This document shows, piece after piece, positions 1 to 13,624 of a stretch of DNA of 64,000 nt. A program made the translations under genes and the position numbers. Every line of letters starts with the position of its first letter. Position 1 is the first letter of the stretch. The DNA lies in assembly GCA_019914995.1 (NCBI GenBank), contig CM034126.1:12529001-12593000 (forward strand). Direction: 5' to 3'. The notes beneath the pieces were generated by a model. The model was not told the DNA's origin and did not search any database. It saw only the letters and a program-made list of their open reading frames with translations. This DNA is from Acanthochlamys bracteata (Eukaryota; Streptophyta; Magnoliopsida; Pandanales; Velloziaceae).

Positions 1-218
1 GGGCGAAACCCTATATTTCGCTGGACCTTTCCGCCGGCAATCCGACCGCGCCGTGCTGCTGGAACCAATCTCATCGTCTTCCTGTTGCCCTTTATCTTGC
101 TGATTTTGCTCAACTTCTGCCCGGGCGCAGGAACGCGCAGCTGCCTCGACGTTGTATTGAATTATATATAGATTATATAAGTGTGCTTTGGGTTTAGTTC
201 TATTTGTTAAAGAAGAAG
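1..218. other. GC-rich leader upstream of the PPR gene
   Basis: The first 150 bases are clearly richer in G+C than the rest of the window, then the sequence turns AT-rich (TATATATAG near 165-175) just before the PPR start codon. All or most frames stay open to the left edge on both strands, so this could be 5' UTR of the PPR gene or the first exon of a divergent minus-strand gene cut by the window edge. I cannot assign a product. Confidence 0.3.
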
Positions 219-2254
219 ATGGTGGAACAAATTTGTAATTTTCCCAAGAGTATTCATACTAGTTCGCTATATGGATTGGCAAGGAGTAGTAAGGATAGTC
301 GGATTTTGGTTCCAGTAATTGCTAGAAAGAGTAGTATCCGACATCAATATAGGGAAACCAAAGGTCGAAACATTGTTGGATTACCGAGAAAGATAAAGGA
401 GGCTTCTATCAGTTGCAGGAGCTCTTTAGTTTGTAAGGAAGAAGTTGATATATTGGTAAACTGCCGTAATGAATTTGAATTAAAAGAGAGTGGAACTGCG
501 AATGTTGCCATTTTTGAGGACTCATGTAGAAAGCCTAGCAACAATTCTTGCTCTATTAGGACGGATATTAAGCACTGTTTTCCTGAGATTGGGTTGCATT
601 ACCTAGAAGAAAGGGATGAAGGTATCCTTTCGAGGAGGATGTTGAACCTTAGTAGGTCCAATAAGGTCAGAAGTGCCTTAGAATTGTACGCATCCATGGC
701 AGCATCTGGAGTTCATCCTAATGCGCATTCAAGTAACTCACTTCTTTCCTGCCTTCTACGGAATGGGTTTCTTGATGATGCTCTGCTAATTCTTGAAATT
801 ATGAGAGAGAAGGAACTAGTTACTGGTCATACATGTACTATAATGCTCAAGGCCGTTGCTGAACATCAGGGTTGTGAATCTGCAATAGAGATGTTTGCAT
901 CATTGGAAGATGATGACAGACTTGTAAGGAAATTTGATGTCATCGTCTACAACACAATGATATCTCTCTGCGCAAAGACAAAGAATTGGGTTGATGCAGA
1001 GAAGTTTTGGACCAACCTCAAGCTAAATTCTTTGACAGGGACCAAAATTACCTACGAACTACTTATAAGCACCTTTGTGCAATGTGGTCAGAATGGATTA
1101 GCTCTTGAAGCTTACTATGAAATGATTCAGAATGGGCTTGACCCAAGTGAGGACGTCATGAAAGCAATTATTGCTTCTTGCACTAAGGAAGGGGACTGGA
1201 TGACGGCTCTGAATGTTTTCCAGAAGATGGTGAAAAATGGGATGAAGCCGAATATTTCTGCATTCAATGCATTGATTAATTGCCTTGGAAAGGCGGGGGA
1301 AGCCGATCTTGCATTTAAGGTGTTTGATGCCATGAAAACTTCAGGATATGCACCTGATGCATATACATGGAATGCTTTGCTCAGTTCTCTATACAAGTCC
1401 AACCGATATGCCGATGCACTTAAGCTCTTTGAAAGCATTAAAATAGACCACGTTTCTGAGGCGAACTCTCACTTATATAATTTGGCTCTCTTGTCATGCC
1501 AAAGGCTTGGTTTATGGGAGCGTTCTTTGCAGATTCTTTGGCACATGGAAACAACTGGTATGCAGATGTCTACGGTTTCTTACAATCATGTTATTCATGC
1601 CTGCGAGCACGCGAGGAAGCCTAAAGTTGCATTGCAAGTTTATCGTCGTATGATTGACCGCAGTTGCACCCCAGACACGTTTACTTATCTATCTCTAATA
1701 CGAGCCTGCATATGGGGTTCACTTTGGACAGAAATAGAGGAAATCCTAGAGGTACGCTGCTTTAAGCAGTTTCTAGTAACTCAATTATCAAGTATTATAA
1801 GAAAAGTCCCGATATTTTTTTATAAACTTCTAAGTCCTAGTTTTTAGTATTGAACTCCCAGCCTCAACCCCTCGCATGATTATCAAATGATTTATTTATT
1901 CAGCATGTAAACCAAAATGCATGACTAAAAATCACGACGGAAGTGACATTGTTCCTATGTAGTAGCACCTTGCAAAACTACCATTCTGAAGTAATGGACT
2001 TCTTTCCTTTGGCGGATAATATACTCTTAAGAGATTTGATTTGTTAACAGGGTGTCACGCCAAATGCCTCTCTCTATAATGCGCTGATTCAAGGATTCTG
2101 TTTACGAGGAAAAAACACATTGGCCAAAAAGCTGTATGAGAAAATGCGATGCCTTGGACTTAAACCAGATGGCAAAACCAGGGCGTTGATGCTTCAGCGA
2201 TTAACAAATAATAGACAACGAAGGCACCGTAGATATACTATCTTTCGAGCTTAA
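219..2254 (+). CDS. P-class pentatricopeptide repeat (PPR) protein, two exons
   Basis: Exons 219-1751 and 2051-2254; the 299-bp GT-AG intron is in phase 0. The product is about 578 residues. The basic, Ser-rich first 60 residues look like an organelle transit peptide. From about residue 150 onward come some ten tandem 35-residue PPR units with typical endings such as GVHPNAHSSNSLL, GMKPNISAFNALI and GYAPDAYTWNALL. Exon 2 adds one more (GVTPNASLYNALI) and a basic tail. No E or DYW editing domain is present, so this is P class; such proteins bind organellar RNA and help processing, stability or translation. The start is the ATG at 219 (AAGAAGATGG context); in-frame codons just upstream contain no ATG. 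Without splicing, the frame stops at 1845-1847. The RNA target cannot be told from the sequence. It may resemble Arabidopsis EMB2076 (At3g29290) in size, but that is only a guess. Confidence 0.9.
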
Positions 2255-3507
2255 ATTATATCGAGCTTCTTTGTTATTGTAACATTATTATGATATAAGG
2301 AATCTGTGCATAAAACTTGGAAAACTAATGTATAGAATTTTTTTAATTTTTAGTGTATATCAATCAGCTCCGCCACATAGTTGAAGAAGATAATCTGCCA
2401 CTATTGAGTCACCGGTACATAGTGCTGCTAGATCTTGTAAAGGGCAAGAAGTTTTCTTAGTAGAGGCTTACTTCAGAGACAATTCGTAGATGACCTCATC
2501 ATTCATTCTCGTTTAAACGACGTCGGTGAGTGAAGTATCTTCGTTCTCCATAAAAGAGTCTGGTGAGATGTAGCTTCAGCATTCACAAACCAACATGAGC
2601 TTGTATAACTCCGACAATGCCGATCACAGAAAGGATGTGCACATATTGCTCCGGCATAGTATGTGTCAGTAAGATTGTTCGAGAACGCAAACTTGAGATT
2701 TCGGCCAAGAAGAACTCTTTCTGCTTTATCTAAGAAAGTAGCAGAAAACCTTCCGTGTAACATGAATGTTAACGAAGTCCCGGAAGCAGGAAGGTTGGTG
2801 TTTTAGAGCAGTCTTTCATACTCTAGTATGTGTCTGTTGCTGAATTGCTCGCTCAATGAGCATTCTCAGTTATATCTCCAAGAGGAACCTCCACGCTCTT
2901 CAGCATTGAAAATTTGCCGAGGTTACTTTCACTGTGTTACAATTACATAGTGATATGATGAAGAAATTAAAAGTATGGCCACAGAAAACAATGCTACAAT
3001 ATTTATGTATATATTATCGCATGATTTGAAGTATTTCTGAATCAGGTTAAATAACCTAATAAATTTCAAGAGGAATCCCTTTTAAAGGGGGATCCTGATA
3101 ACCTATAAATAACAATAAATACATAGAGAGAAAATTGGAAAAAAAGAATATCAAGGTACAAAAGTCCTAAACAGAAAAAAGAATTATTGCATAGCCTTTA
3201 CATGACAACATCCGCAGCCATGTCTTTACCTCTTTCTTCTCTATTGCTTGTTCTGCAGCTTTTACCATATGCTTGAGTGTTGCTTTGGAAGTTCTTCAGT
3301 TTCGGCTATATATCCAATTGCAGGAAATGACGATATCCATCGAGCAGTATACTAAGAGATATATATGAATGACATGAGTTTGTTGCTGCGAAGAATATCT
3401 TGTGCCTACACAGCCTTCACGTACGAAAGCTTTGAATTTCCGTTACTTCTATGGCTGCAGAGACGAGCATCATTCTCTTCAAGTTTCTCAACTGTTATGT
3501 CTTTGAG
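2255..3507. other. Intergenic region and 3' UTRs of the convergent PPR and GAUT genes
   Basis: No supported gene. The left part holds the PPR 3' UTR, with polyadenylation-like AT-rich stretches after 2255. The right part, from about 3180 to 3507, should be the GAUT 3' UTR, because that gene converges from the other strand. A minus-strand frame at 2503-2763 has no recognisable protein features. Confidence 0.6.
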
Positions 3508-6500
3508 CTATTCCTGGGGCTCAAAAATGTGACAGCTTCTAATAAACTCATTGGAGTAGTTTACATGCTTCGTCCAAAATGGCTGCAGGTGCTTGTAACC
3601 TATTTCTAGCCATGGCTTGCACTGCCCGTTATAGTGGATAACGGCAGCTTTACTCATGCTATTGATGTCAGTCTTCTCCTGATAACCTAAACCTAGCATG
3701 TGCCAAGACGTATCAATTGGCTGCACATAGCCTCTGAACGCTATTAATGCTGGTGGAAGAGTTCCAAGCTTCCACAAGGTCAAGTTCAATCTTAAGTTCT
3801 GCAAAGCAATAGTATTGAATGATTAATGGAAAATCACAAGTGGAATTCTGAAGAACAAATTGACATCAGTAATAGAAATACTAAGTAATACCAACATACC
3901 TCCCTCACCCAGTAATGGTATGTTTCTCTAATATTTGTTTTCCTCCAAGCACTGAGGTCGAAGACATTCATTCCAAATGCCCACGCACACTCATCGGGAT
4001 CCAAAGTCTTGGATATCAAGGGGTGAGAAAAGTTGAAATATGTCCTAAAACGTTTTGACATAACCCAATTATCTTCACCTCTGCAAGTTTCAACAGCTCC
4101 ATTTACTTTCCCAGAAAGATCAATCCTCCACAATGGTGTCAAGTCTTGCTGAATCACAACATCATCATCAAGGAAGACAACCTTGTTGAGGTTTGGAAAG
4201 AGCTATACATATACCAAAAGATGCGAAAGTGTCAAGATCTAGAAAATGCAATTGAAATTAAATTAATTAAAGGAGTTTAATATATTATTTTTTTCAAAGA
4301 GGAACAAAATCTGCAGTGAAAACTACATGGAAGATACTCACCTCAGGAAGGTATATGCGAAGATGGTTGAGCAATGAAATGTACTTTGGACTCCTTGCTT
4401 GCAACTTGGAAGCAAAGACCCTAGGATTGTCAGTGGTATTGGTTCCAATGGCAGGATCTCCATGATAATGCTTTCGAACTCCACGGTGGCTCTCTATAGC
4501 CTCGAGAACGGGCACATTTTCTCTTGTCAACCAGTCAAACTGGTGAACGCCTTTAACTTCAATTATTGCAGGGGATGCAGAATTTAGGGCAAACCATGAA
4601 TGCATCCCTGGGTAAGTCTTCTTGTCAGTGATGACATGAAAGACAATATTATCAGGTCTTAAAGAAGTTCTCACAGCTGAGCTGACTACAACAGAAGCTG
4701 CAAGTATGTTATCAGTAGCTATAATATAATGTTGGTAGGAGTTATCCGAGAGTAGAGGTAGGAGCTCTGGTGGTGGCAGCTGCCTACGCGCATGTGCATT
4801 TGATGAATACTCATCGGTCAGACGCAAAGAAAGGCAATGGATGCCTTTTGGAATTGCAGTTGCTGCAAAATGTTTGTGCAACTGCTCTGCAAGTCTTGAC
4901 CTTTTCACTTCTCTGTCCATATTTTCCATCTGCATGTTATAATTTGTAAGTTGCAAGACAGCAAAGAAACAATGCAATGACATGTTGTGGCAGATTCTCA
5001 GCAAACCAATAACAAAAGAAGTTCAGAACAAGACACACATTGCCGATTCTCAGCAACAGGTAATAAGTGTTTCAAGTTAACTGTGATAACAATGTAGCAC
5101 AAATACATTGCATTTCTGTTAGAACTATCACTAAATGAATCTAGTCATGCTTCAGTCCATAATGTTCACTAAGAAAAATAGTATTCTAGGGGAAAAAATG
5201 AGAATCAAAGTTGGAATTTAGCTTCTCCGTAAAACAACTTCACAGCAACAAGTTTTACAAACGGATTTCAGTTCTTGGGTTGTCTCAAGTCCACATTTGA
5301 TAGTGCTATTATTACTTTATTAATCTTGTTATGTTTCAAGATTCACTTATGATTTCAAGCATTCACATGGATGTTTACTTGCTATACTCCTGCGGTTTTA
5401 CTTGATAGAAAAGAAGAATCCATCAAGTGGAGTTCAGTTATGGATAATTTGCAGATTAATGAAACTACAAGCTGTGATTATGAGCGTCATAGTCATGCAA
5501 GATGCAATTACAACAAATCCAGATAATGATCTAGGCGCAAATTTACAATAACATTAGCTCCCTTATTAACAAATCTCAGCATTTGAAAGAATTCACCGAG
5601 AAAGTTGTAAACTTCGATAATATGCATATAGATTCACACGAACGACTCAACCCATATTAGCAATGTGTCAATGTCTTATAGCAGAGAGTTGTGTAAGACC
5701 TTCTATTCCACCCCAACTCTCTAAGCACCTCGTGCCAATATGTCAACTAACTTATCCTGTTTTATAGTTCATTCTCAAGTACAGACCTTCAAAGGAATCG
5801 GAAAACGAAAAGGCAATTGGTGCAAGCAAATACTGAGGCATAATTTAATGTACAATAAAGACACAGAGGCAATGGTAGGAATGATTGGATACTAAACTAC
5901 TAGAAAGAGCGAACCCAATTAAAATTCAAGAATTTTGATTCATGAATTTATTGTCAGAAAAGAAAAAGAAGAATCATAGATAGCCTAATGGGATAACAAA
6001 GAAATCACACACATACCGTTGCTCTCAACATCATAGCGAATGATTTTGCATCATACTGATTATTCTTTATCTCAGAAAGAAATTTGTTGAAAGAATCAGG
6101 CAACTTAGATGTAAGGGGGATATCCTCCAAAGTCATTTGATCAAGAATCTTCGCCAGTTCTCTCACAAGCCTCTGCACAAGCATAAACAAGGAAATTCAT
6201 CATACTATTCAAAAAGCGGCCATCATTAAATTAAATGAATCATAGAAGCCAAATAGATATCAGGTCTGTTCGATCTTAATGAGGAGTAATGCCTTACCTT
6301 GGATTCATCACCGCCTCTACCAAGTAACCTTGGTCCCAGTCGTCGTCCCCAACAATCTGAGAGAAAAAGAAAAAAGTAATATTTCAGCATCTAATAATAT
6401 AGGAAAAAATATTATTAGCTATGCACGGTAGCATTTTGGAATAACTTAGTGCATTAACTCAATGGTGAATTTTGAACCGAATACAACAAACATCCAATTG

Positions 6501-7658
6501 GTAGCGTAGCATGAGATGCTCGACTGACAAAAAAGGTGGAGGGCACTCTTACATGATTCAATAAATTCAGGAAGACTACTTAGTTTTGTTCAAAATCTTG
6601 AATTACAGTCAGGCAGAAGCAGAGCACAATAAATTAAGCTAATAGTTTGTAGAATCGGAATATAAATTGGAGCAGAACAACAGTCAACTAATCTTCCAAA
6701 CCACACACATCCAGAGCATAAAACCTGAGTACTAACATTGAAAATTCCAGCTCAAAATATTTGCACTAGATTCAGTACAAACTACAGTATGACAGACTCG
6801 CATGCATCCCAAGTGCCTGACATTTCAAGAGTGCAAACTGCCCATGAGTCATCATGCAAGTGAAAACCATCAAATTACCAACATCGAAGGCCCAAAGTAA
6901 CAACCGAACCATTATAGCAAATCTCAATATCCCAAAGTGCCTCCAAGTCAATCCAAGCATCATCTAGCCATCAGAAAACAAAAATATAACCAACCTTGCC
7001 TCTTGTCAATGCTACTCAATTGTTGCATAACAGAGGACACCAACATACCAGCGCCACAAGAAAGGACCGCGAATGCAAATACAGATCCAGCCTAAAATTC
7101 ATTCCCCAAACTATTGAAACTACGAACTTTCAAGGAAAGAACAGAACCTCTATATTTTCAGAACTACAACTGATCTGATACTATCACATATCCTCACAAA
7201 TGAAAACACATGAGCTAATCTCTAGCGCCAATAACAATCACAACATACAAAATAAAACCAGCAGCTACAAAATGACAAGCGCATTGCGAACACCAACAAA
7301 ATCTAGTCTTTGAAAACATATTCCATTAATGCATTAGTTAGGTAAGGAAAACACCAACCAAAATCAAAATCCAAACTTTTTAAAATAAATGCATTGAAAG
7401 AAGGGAACCTAATCGACGCTCACCTAATGAAGAAGAGCAATCGTTGACTCCCTCGAGCGTGCCAACAGCAGCCAATATGAAAATGAAAGGCAGCAGAAAC
7501 GCGAGCAGAAGAATGGTATGGAACAGTGTGCGGTAAGAGAGGTGGTGGCGGGCGGGCTTAACCGGTTCGGCTAGAAAACCGTTAGTACCGTTTCCGCCGG
7601 GGATTGTGGTGGCTGAGATCGTGATACTTCTCATGCTCGGAGAGATCCGGATCTGCAT
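3508..7658 (-). CDS. GAUT14-like: Galacturonosyltransferase, GAUT13/14 type (GT8), six exons
   Basis: Exons in gene order: 7658-7424, 6356-6298, 6172-6017, 4929-4342, 4202-3900, 3798-3508; all junctions are GT-AG and keep frame, giving 543 residues (family about 530). It is a type II Golgi membrane protein: a short cytosolic tail (MQIRISPSMRSITI), one membrane segment around residues 42-65 (TILLLAFLLPFIFILAAV), a stem, then a GT8 domain. The donor-binding motif FLDDD with VVIQ follows at about residues 356-364, and the C-terminal HYNGQCKPW motif is present. GAUTs transfer GalUA from UDP-GalUA to homogalacturonan in pectin synthesis; in Arabidopsis GAUT13 and GAUT14 act in pollen-tube walls. 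The N-terminus and the IHCLSLRLTDEYSSNAH block match the GAUT13/14 clade rather than GAUT1 or GAUT11. Confidence 0.95.
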
Positions 7659-9161
7659 CCTCGTCGGCGCTCCTCCGCCGCCGCCGCAGTGGGTCTAGCG
7701 GCGGATCGCCGGCGAGAGTATAAATGTGTCCACATTAGTCGAAAAATCAAAGGATATGAACTGGGTAAGGATCAAAATAGAATCTTGCGCCCGCATTGAG
7801 GACAAAGATCAAAACTTGTCGATTGATCGGGCAATTTTCAACAATTTGTTTTGCTTTCTCTGATAAAAGTGGGTTATCGTGCTGGTTTTCTCTATTGTGT
7901 TGTTGTTCTTGTGATGTTGTTGTTGGTAATGGTGGGTAAGCTTTCTTCTTCCTCAATGTTTGCCTTCTTCCATTAGAGAGAAGAAAGAAAGAAAAGAAAA
8001 TTAGAAAGAGAAAGAAAGAATGGTCATTTTTTTCTCAAAAATGAAGAAAATATGTTTAACAAAAAGGAAAAATTTTATCTTTTCTTTTAAAGAATTTTTT
8101 TTTTTTTTGTTTATGATTGAAATAAAATGTTGGTGAAAAATGGAAGAAGGGAGGGGGTTGAAAATGAGAAGGCTATTGTTGGAAAAATAGAGATGGAGAT
8201 GAGAAGTAGAGATGTTGACTTTTTGAGGAATATTAGCCTGTAAAGTAGGAGGTGCATGCCAATCCATCAAACAACTTTCAAATAATAATACCAATAATTA
8301 ATGAATCTCACTCCTAATTAATTTTATGCTACATGTAGAAAATGCTCGAAAGTTTTTAAAATAAATTTTTTAGAAAAAATTTATGTAGCTACATTATCTC
8401 ATGCTCCCCACGTCTATATGAGAGATGCACATGTCTGCTTTAATTTTTTTGTTTCTCTGGTAATGAGCACAGCTGCGATACGGGCGTGCTTCATAAACTC
8501 CAGTTTTTTTTTTTCTGAAATTTCGGAAAATTAATATATTTTATATTCATAAAAACTAAAAAAATTTAATTGTGAATATTTAAAACACATTTTTTGAACC
8601 AATTCTTTATACAAAAAAGAAAACATGAACCAATCATGAATTTTTGTATTGAATAGAAACGTACAAAACAATGTGGGTCTTGAAGATTCTTCAAAACAAG
8701 CCTCATCAAAAACATAGGACCAATTCCCATTGGAGTTCAAACAAAACGTTTAACTGACAAACACGGCAACTAATGAAATAGACTTCTGCAGTGTTTTATA
8801 CAACTACCGCAATCCAAAGAAAAGTATATATCTTTATCTTTGAACTCGTCAGCTAGATAATAGATAAACCAACTGACAAGTTCAATACAAGATCAACTTT
8901 AGAGATCAGTGCATGGCAGATGTGAAAACGTGCTGGTTCGAGTTCCCGTTGCTCTTTCATACATAGAATAATGATGATATTAAAGAATAAGCAAAAGTAA
9001 TAGTGCAGTATATAGGTACATCTCCGTCCGGCTTAACTCTTGATTTTGGGGTGGAATATTTTACATCAAAGGGTTTCTATATGACAAATCCTGTAGGTAA
9101 TGCGTGCTTTGCACAAGATTGATTATATATCCTTCTACACGAAGAGGTTTGATCCTGTCTT
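7659..9161. other. Intergenic: GAUT promoter side and LRR gene 3' side
   Basis: The segment near the GAUT start (7659-7740) has a CCGCCGCCG-rich leader on the minus strand. The rest is AT-rich with poly-T runs at 8096-8110 and 8506-8516. Open frames on the minus strand at 7747-7956 and 8001-8294 are low-complexity and show no family signature. From about 8800 to 9161 lies the probable 3' UTR of the LRR gene. I see no gene here. Confidence 0.6.
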
Positions 9162-12100
9162 TTAAACCAAAAAATCAGTATCAGAAGAAACCTCAAGCAC
9201 CTTGTGTATGCCCTTTGGCCTTGCTCCAGGCTTGAATTGATTGCCTTCAATATACCTGCATCACGAAGCTATATTATTTAATACCAATTGGATAATTTAT
9301 GAGACTAGAGGATGATTCTGAGAAACTTACAGCTCTTTCAGAAATGGATGCTTATACAGCGCTTCTGGTATCCTCCCGATGAAAGAATTGTGATCCAAGT
9401 ACCTGTATATAAGTAACTAATCAATGAGAAAATGATCCTAATTCAATGTAATATTAAGGCACTATCCAAACTTATTTGGTACAGAGTAGATGAACCACCA
9501 CTATACTCACAAATAGGTCAGTCTCGGAATACGGGCAAGCTTTGCAGGTACAGCACCAATCATCTTGTTATTTGATAGGTACCTTCAGATATAACCAGCA
9601 CAGTCAACTTAACTTTCAACTGGAGAGAAAGCTATGAAACTGTAGAGATAAATAATGAGCGACACTTACAGTATTTCTAAGTTGGTCAAATTTGCAAGCT
9701 GCTCTGGTAAACCTCCACTTAAGTGATTGTTGTTTAGGTATCTTCAGACAACAAAATAAGACTGAGTAATTCTTTTCACAGCAAGCAAAATATAATAAAA
9801 CAAGGTGTCTTCTTACAAGTTACGGAGCGAAGGAAAACCATCCCCATTGCGAATGAAGTCCCTTAAAGTTCCAACCAAGTGGTTGTTACTTACATCTCTG
9901 TGTCAAAGGGACAGCAAAATTAACTTCAGAATAGTGACAAAAGTTTCTTTATCTATGATATAAACAAGAAAGAACGGACAAGAGAGTGGTATTACAGATG
10001 ACGCAGGTTCTTGAGATTTCTCAACTCCGGAGGAATTTTCCCAGACAAGCGGTTCTCATGAAGATAGAGATAACGAAGCTCCGGCAGATTTGCAAGCTCA
10101 GCAGGAATTTCTCCTTTAAAATTATTAAAGCTAAGGAACCTGTAAAATCATCACAGCAGAATGAACTAGGATTGAATATCAAAAGGGTAGACAACAGAGA
10201 TATCGGAAACTACTTACAAGTGTGTTAGCCTCTTCAGTTCACCAATTTCTGGGGGGATGACATCTTGAAGCTTATTCCATCTTAGGTTTCTGGCAGATAT
10301 ACATTAGATTTGAATAAGAACTGACACAAATGACAGCTTCATCTAGGTACACTAATGAAAATTTTCTAAATCAAACTAGCACAAGGCAACAAGACTGTCT
10401 TATTAAACTGGAAGTTTTGTAACTGGATATAAAATTTAACAAAACAACATAGAAAAGGAGGGGAAATGAAATAACAACAATGTATTTTCTTGTCAACTGA
10501 CTTACGAAAATAATTTCTTCACATGTCATAATCTACGAACTGACAATAATAAATATATAGCATAATGTGTGTTAATGAATGATAACGAAGGAAATTAATA
10601 AAAGACATACAGAATTTTGAGGTGCTTCAGCCTTCCAATCTGAGGTGGGATCGGCCCAGTCAACTTGTTATTGTGTAGGTCACTGTCATGGAGGAGGCAT
10701 AAAAGTTAGTAAGAACAAGTTAGAAAGAAAAAGATAACTTTTACGAATAGTTCTCAATCATGAAATGAGGAACATGTACATATTAGAAAACGATCTAACA
10801 CAACTTCCCCGTATTAAAACCCACTTTGGAGCATCTTCCCTATTTTCAACTAAGTGAAACGTCACATATTGCCTAAAGTATATTTAGTTTCATACTAAGA
10901 AAACTTCGTCATATCTACAAATGTTTTGAAAACAGCTAGGATGTATATATTATTCATAAGCTAACAGGAACCCTACTCTAACTAAAAAAATCGCATTCAA
11001 TTGTTTTCCTTGTCGAAACAAAATGAGAATCATATTATTTGTCGCCACTAATAGATCAACTTGACGAGGTGTGCTAAGAAGTGTAATAACAGTGTACCAT
11101 CATCAATAACGCAAACAAAAGTACCCTTAGTACTCATCAGATGAACCGTTGCGCCATGTGTTGTAGCAGAGACTTATCTAAATAAGGGCGTTAAAGCAAA
11201 GGCAAAGAGCATACCATGTCCAAATGCTAGATATCTCAGGTAGTGAACTACATAGGTACAGGCCAAGAACTAACACATCCATGTATCCCAGACTCGCTAT
11301 GCATCTCAAACAAATCAATTTCAGCGTAACAGACAGAACACTTATCATATAAAAGAAGAAAAGACCATATATTCTACTTCACCAGCTAAATTCAAAGTAA
11401 TAGTGCCCGCCTCACCCAAGCAAAAGTAGCTACAGAATGAAAAGCTGAAAGAGCTGGTCTCCTATGAATTACTGGAGTTAAAATGTGGACAAGAAAGATA
11501 AGGAATTAGAGCTCTTACAGCCTTGTCAAATCTAGCAGATTTGTCACAGCAGTGGGGAAAGGCCCAACAATAGAAACTGCATATACTTCCCTGCAAACAG
11601 CAGTAGCTGAAGATCAGTATCTTCACTCATACCTCCAATGATAAATATTCAACAAGACAATGACCAACAAATAATAAAATACTCCAAAAAATGTAAAAGG
11701 GAAAGTAGAATTGCAAACCTCCAGCATAAATATCATGAGTTGGCAAACAGGGATGATGCTCACCTAATTTAGCTTACAAAAGCCCAAGACAGGTCTAAGT
11801 AGTACATTAATTATGAGAGTATTAGCAAATAGAAACATAATTATAAAATACTCCATGAGAATGTGAACTTCATGGCGGGTGTGAGAATGTACCTTCCGGA
11901 GAAAGCTATGTACACTACTAATTTCAGTTTATACTTGTGCATTTCTTCATGAAACAAACAGCCAATTTAAAGGTATGTGACTTTGAGAAACCTCCACTTG
12001 AGCTAACTAGGTGGCTGCTAGCACTGGCTGCCTAAGCTTATAAGGACCACAATGTCCATCTGTTTCTAGCATGCAGTGGTAGGTCATATTGTTCTAATCC

Positions 12101-13624
12101 TGCAACGGATGTAGTTATAAACAGAAATGCAAGGTGGAGATTCTCCTTTTTCAGGATTTCCTTTATGCATCAATTGCTTGGTAGATTTTCACAAATAAAT
12201 TAATTCAGAAATCTAGAAAGTGATTTAACTCATTCATAACTATTCTCATATACCCACATTATGCACAAACTAATGTGATCCCGCTGTTAAATTGCCAGAT
12301 TCTCTGCTTTTACTATACTAGATCGTGTATAAATCCACTTGCTATGGGTTTCATTAGCTAATCATCAGTGAATAGTCCAACTTATCTGCAGATAATTTCG
12401 GGCACCTAAAGAGTGATGCAAATAAACAATTGCCCCATCCCTCCTTTGGATGATTTTAGTGAAGGCTAACAGCTTAACCATCCAACATACAAAAATTTAT
12501 TTTAAAAAAAAAAGAGTGATAACATAAAAACTAGGAGACCTTCTCAACTTACATGCTTCATGTTAATTTGTAACTTAAAACCAAAGTAGTCAAGGTCGTC
12601 AAAGACTGCCCACTTAAAAAGGTTTCGGGATGACAAAGAGTGACATTACACTTACAACTCTGTCACGACTCTATAATCTCCTTGTTGTGAACATGTAACC
12701 CCAGACCACGGTGGTAGATCACCATCCCCACAAGGATCATCTCCAACCCATGAATAAACCACTCTCCAACCAAGAGATGCCTTGATTTCATTCAGAGCTT
12801 TTACTGAACCATGAAAGGAAGATCTCATTAGCACATTGGAAAGATTACAAGCCTTCTTTTGTTGCATTAATATGATCTAACCAAACAAATTTTACTCTGG
12901 AAATATTACTATTTCATATCCGATAACCTAAGAACAGATGTCACCAGGTTATCTCTGCATTATATAGCAAAGCAATATGCTAAAATTTACATGCAGCATT
13001 GAAGCAAAATATTCTGTAACATAGTAATTCAACTTCATTTAAATTCTTTTATTCAGCCAATCAACTTCACTAAGGCTTAGAAATTTATCTAGTTTCAACC
13101 AACGTATATATGACACCTTGCAATATCAGCATGGCCTGGCTTTTCAAAACATTCACCAAAAGTCCACCTTGTGCTACTAATAAAGCTCTAAGCCCTTTGA
13201 ACAACAGATTAATCAACAGCAAAATTAAACTCTTACATCAGTGTTTTCACTACCGATAAAAAGATACAACTTTCGTTCAAAAGCCTAAAACCAGACATTG
13301 CAAATTAAAACCCATCGCTTACACATGATCAAAAGATAATAAAAATTAAAACTACTAAATTAAACCTATGTCAAATTCCTTAGCTTCAAGAATAAAGCAC
13401 ACAACTTTTTCAAGGCAACTCCTAATCTTTAAAAAGAACAAAAATAACGTTTTGATCAAAGGAGAGATCTTAAACCATAACAAGGACACTCGTGCAGCTA
13501 AAATTATGAAGAAATTACCGTCTCTCTTAACAGTTCTGCAATCACCAAGGCTGGCGAGAACAAACAACAAATAGCAGCAACAGATCGCGACCAAACAAGA
13601 AGAAGAGCAATGGCGGTGCCCCAT
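9162..13624 (-). CDS. Secreted leucine-rich repeat protein, eleven exons
   Basis: Exons in gene order: 13624-13519, 12803-12656, 11590-11519, 10682-10611, 10289-10218, 10139-9996, 9897-9817, 9741-9670, 9582-9511, 9402-9331, 9255-9162; total 1005 nt, 334 residues. It has a signal peptide (hydrophobic LVAICCCYLLFVLASL), an LRRNT-type cap (WVGDDPCGDG, PPWSGVTC), then about ten plant-type 24-residue LRRs (LxxNxLxGxIPxxLxxL) and a short tail ending SSDTDFLV. No transmembrane or kinase domain follows, so it should be apoplastic or ER-luminal, like the Arabidopsis LRR family with N-terminal KALNEIKASLGW. Six of the nine LRR exons are exactly 72 nt, and introns after exon 2 are all phase 2. I chose the Met at 13624 because it sits directly before the signal peptide; an in-frame Met at 13684 is the alternative. 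Function unknown; such proteins often work in receptor complexes. Confidence 0.93.

Noticed and set aside
204..218. Upstream extension of the PPR frame (LKKK before the first ATG)
   Set aside because: The codon at 204 is TTG; the first ATG in frame is at 219 with a good context.
8935..8965. GGTTCGAGTTCC, like the T-arm of a tRNA
   Set aside because: No acceptor stem, D-arm or anticodon arm can be built around it; it is probably chance or a worn SINE trace.
9986..10228. Plus-strand 80-residue frame
   Set aside because: It lies antisense to two LRR exons and has no features.
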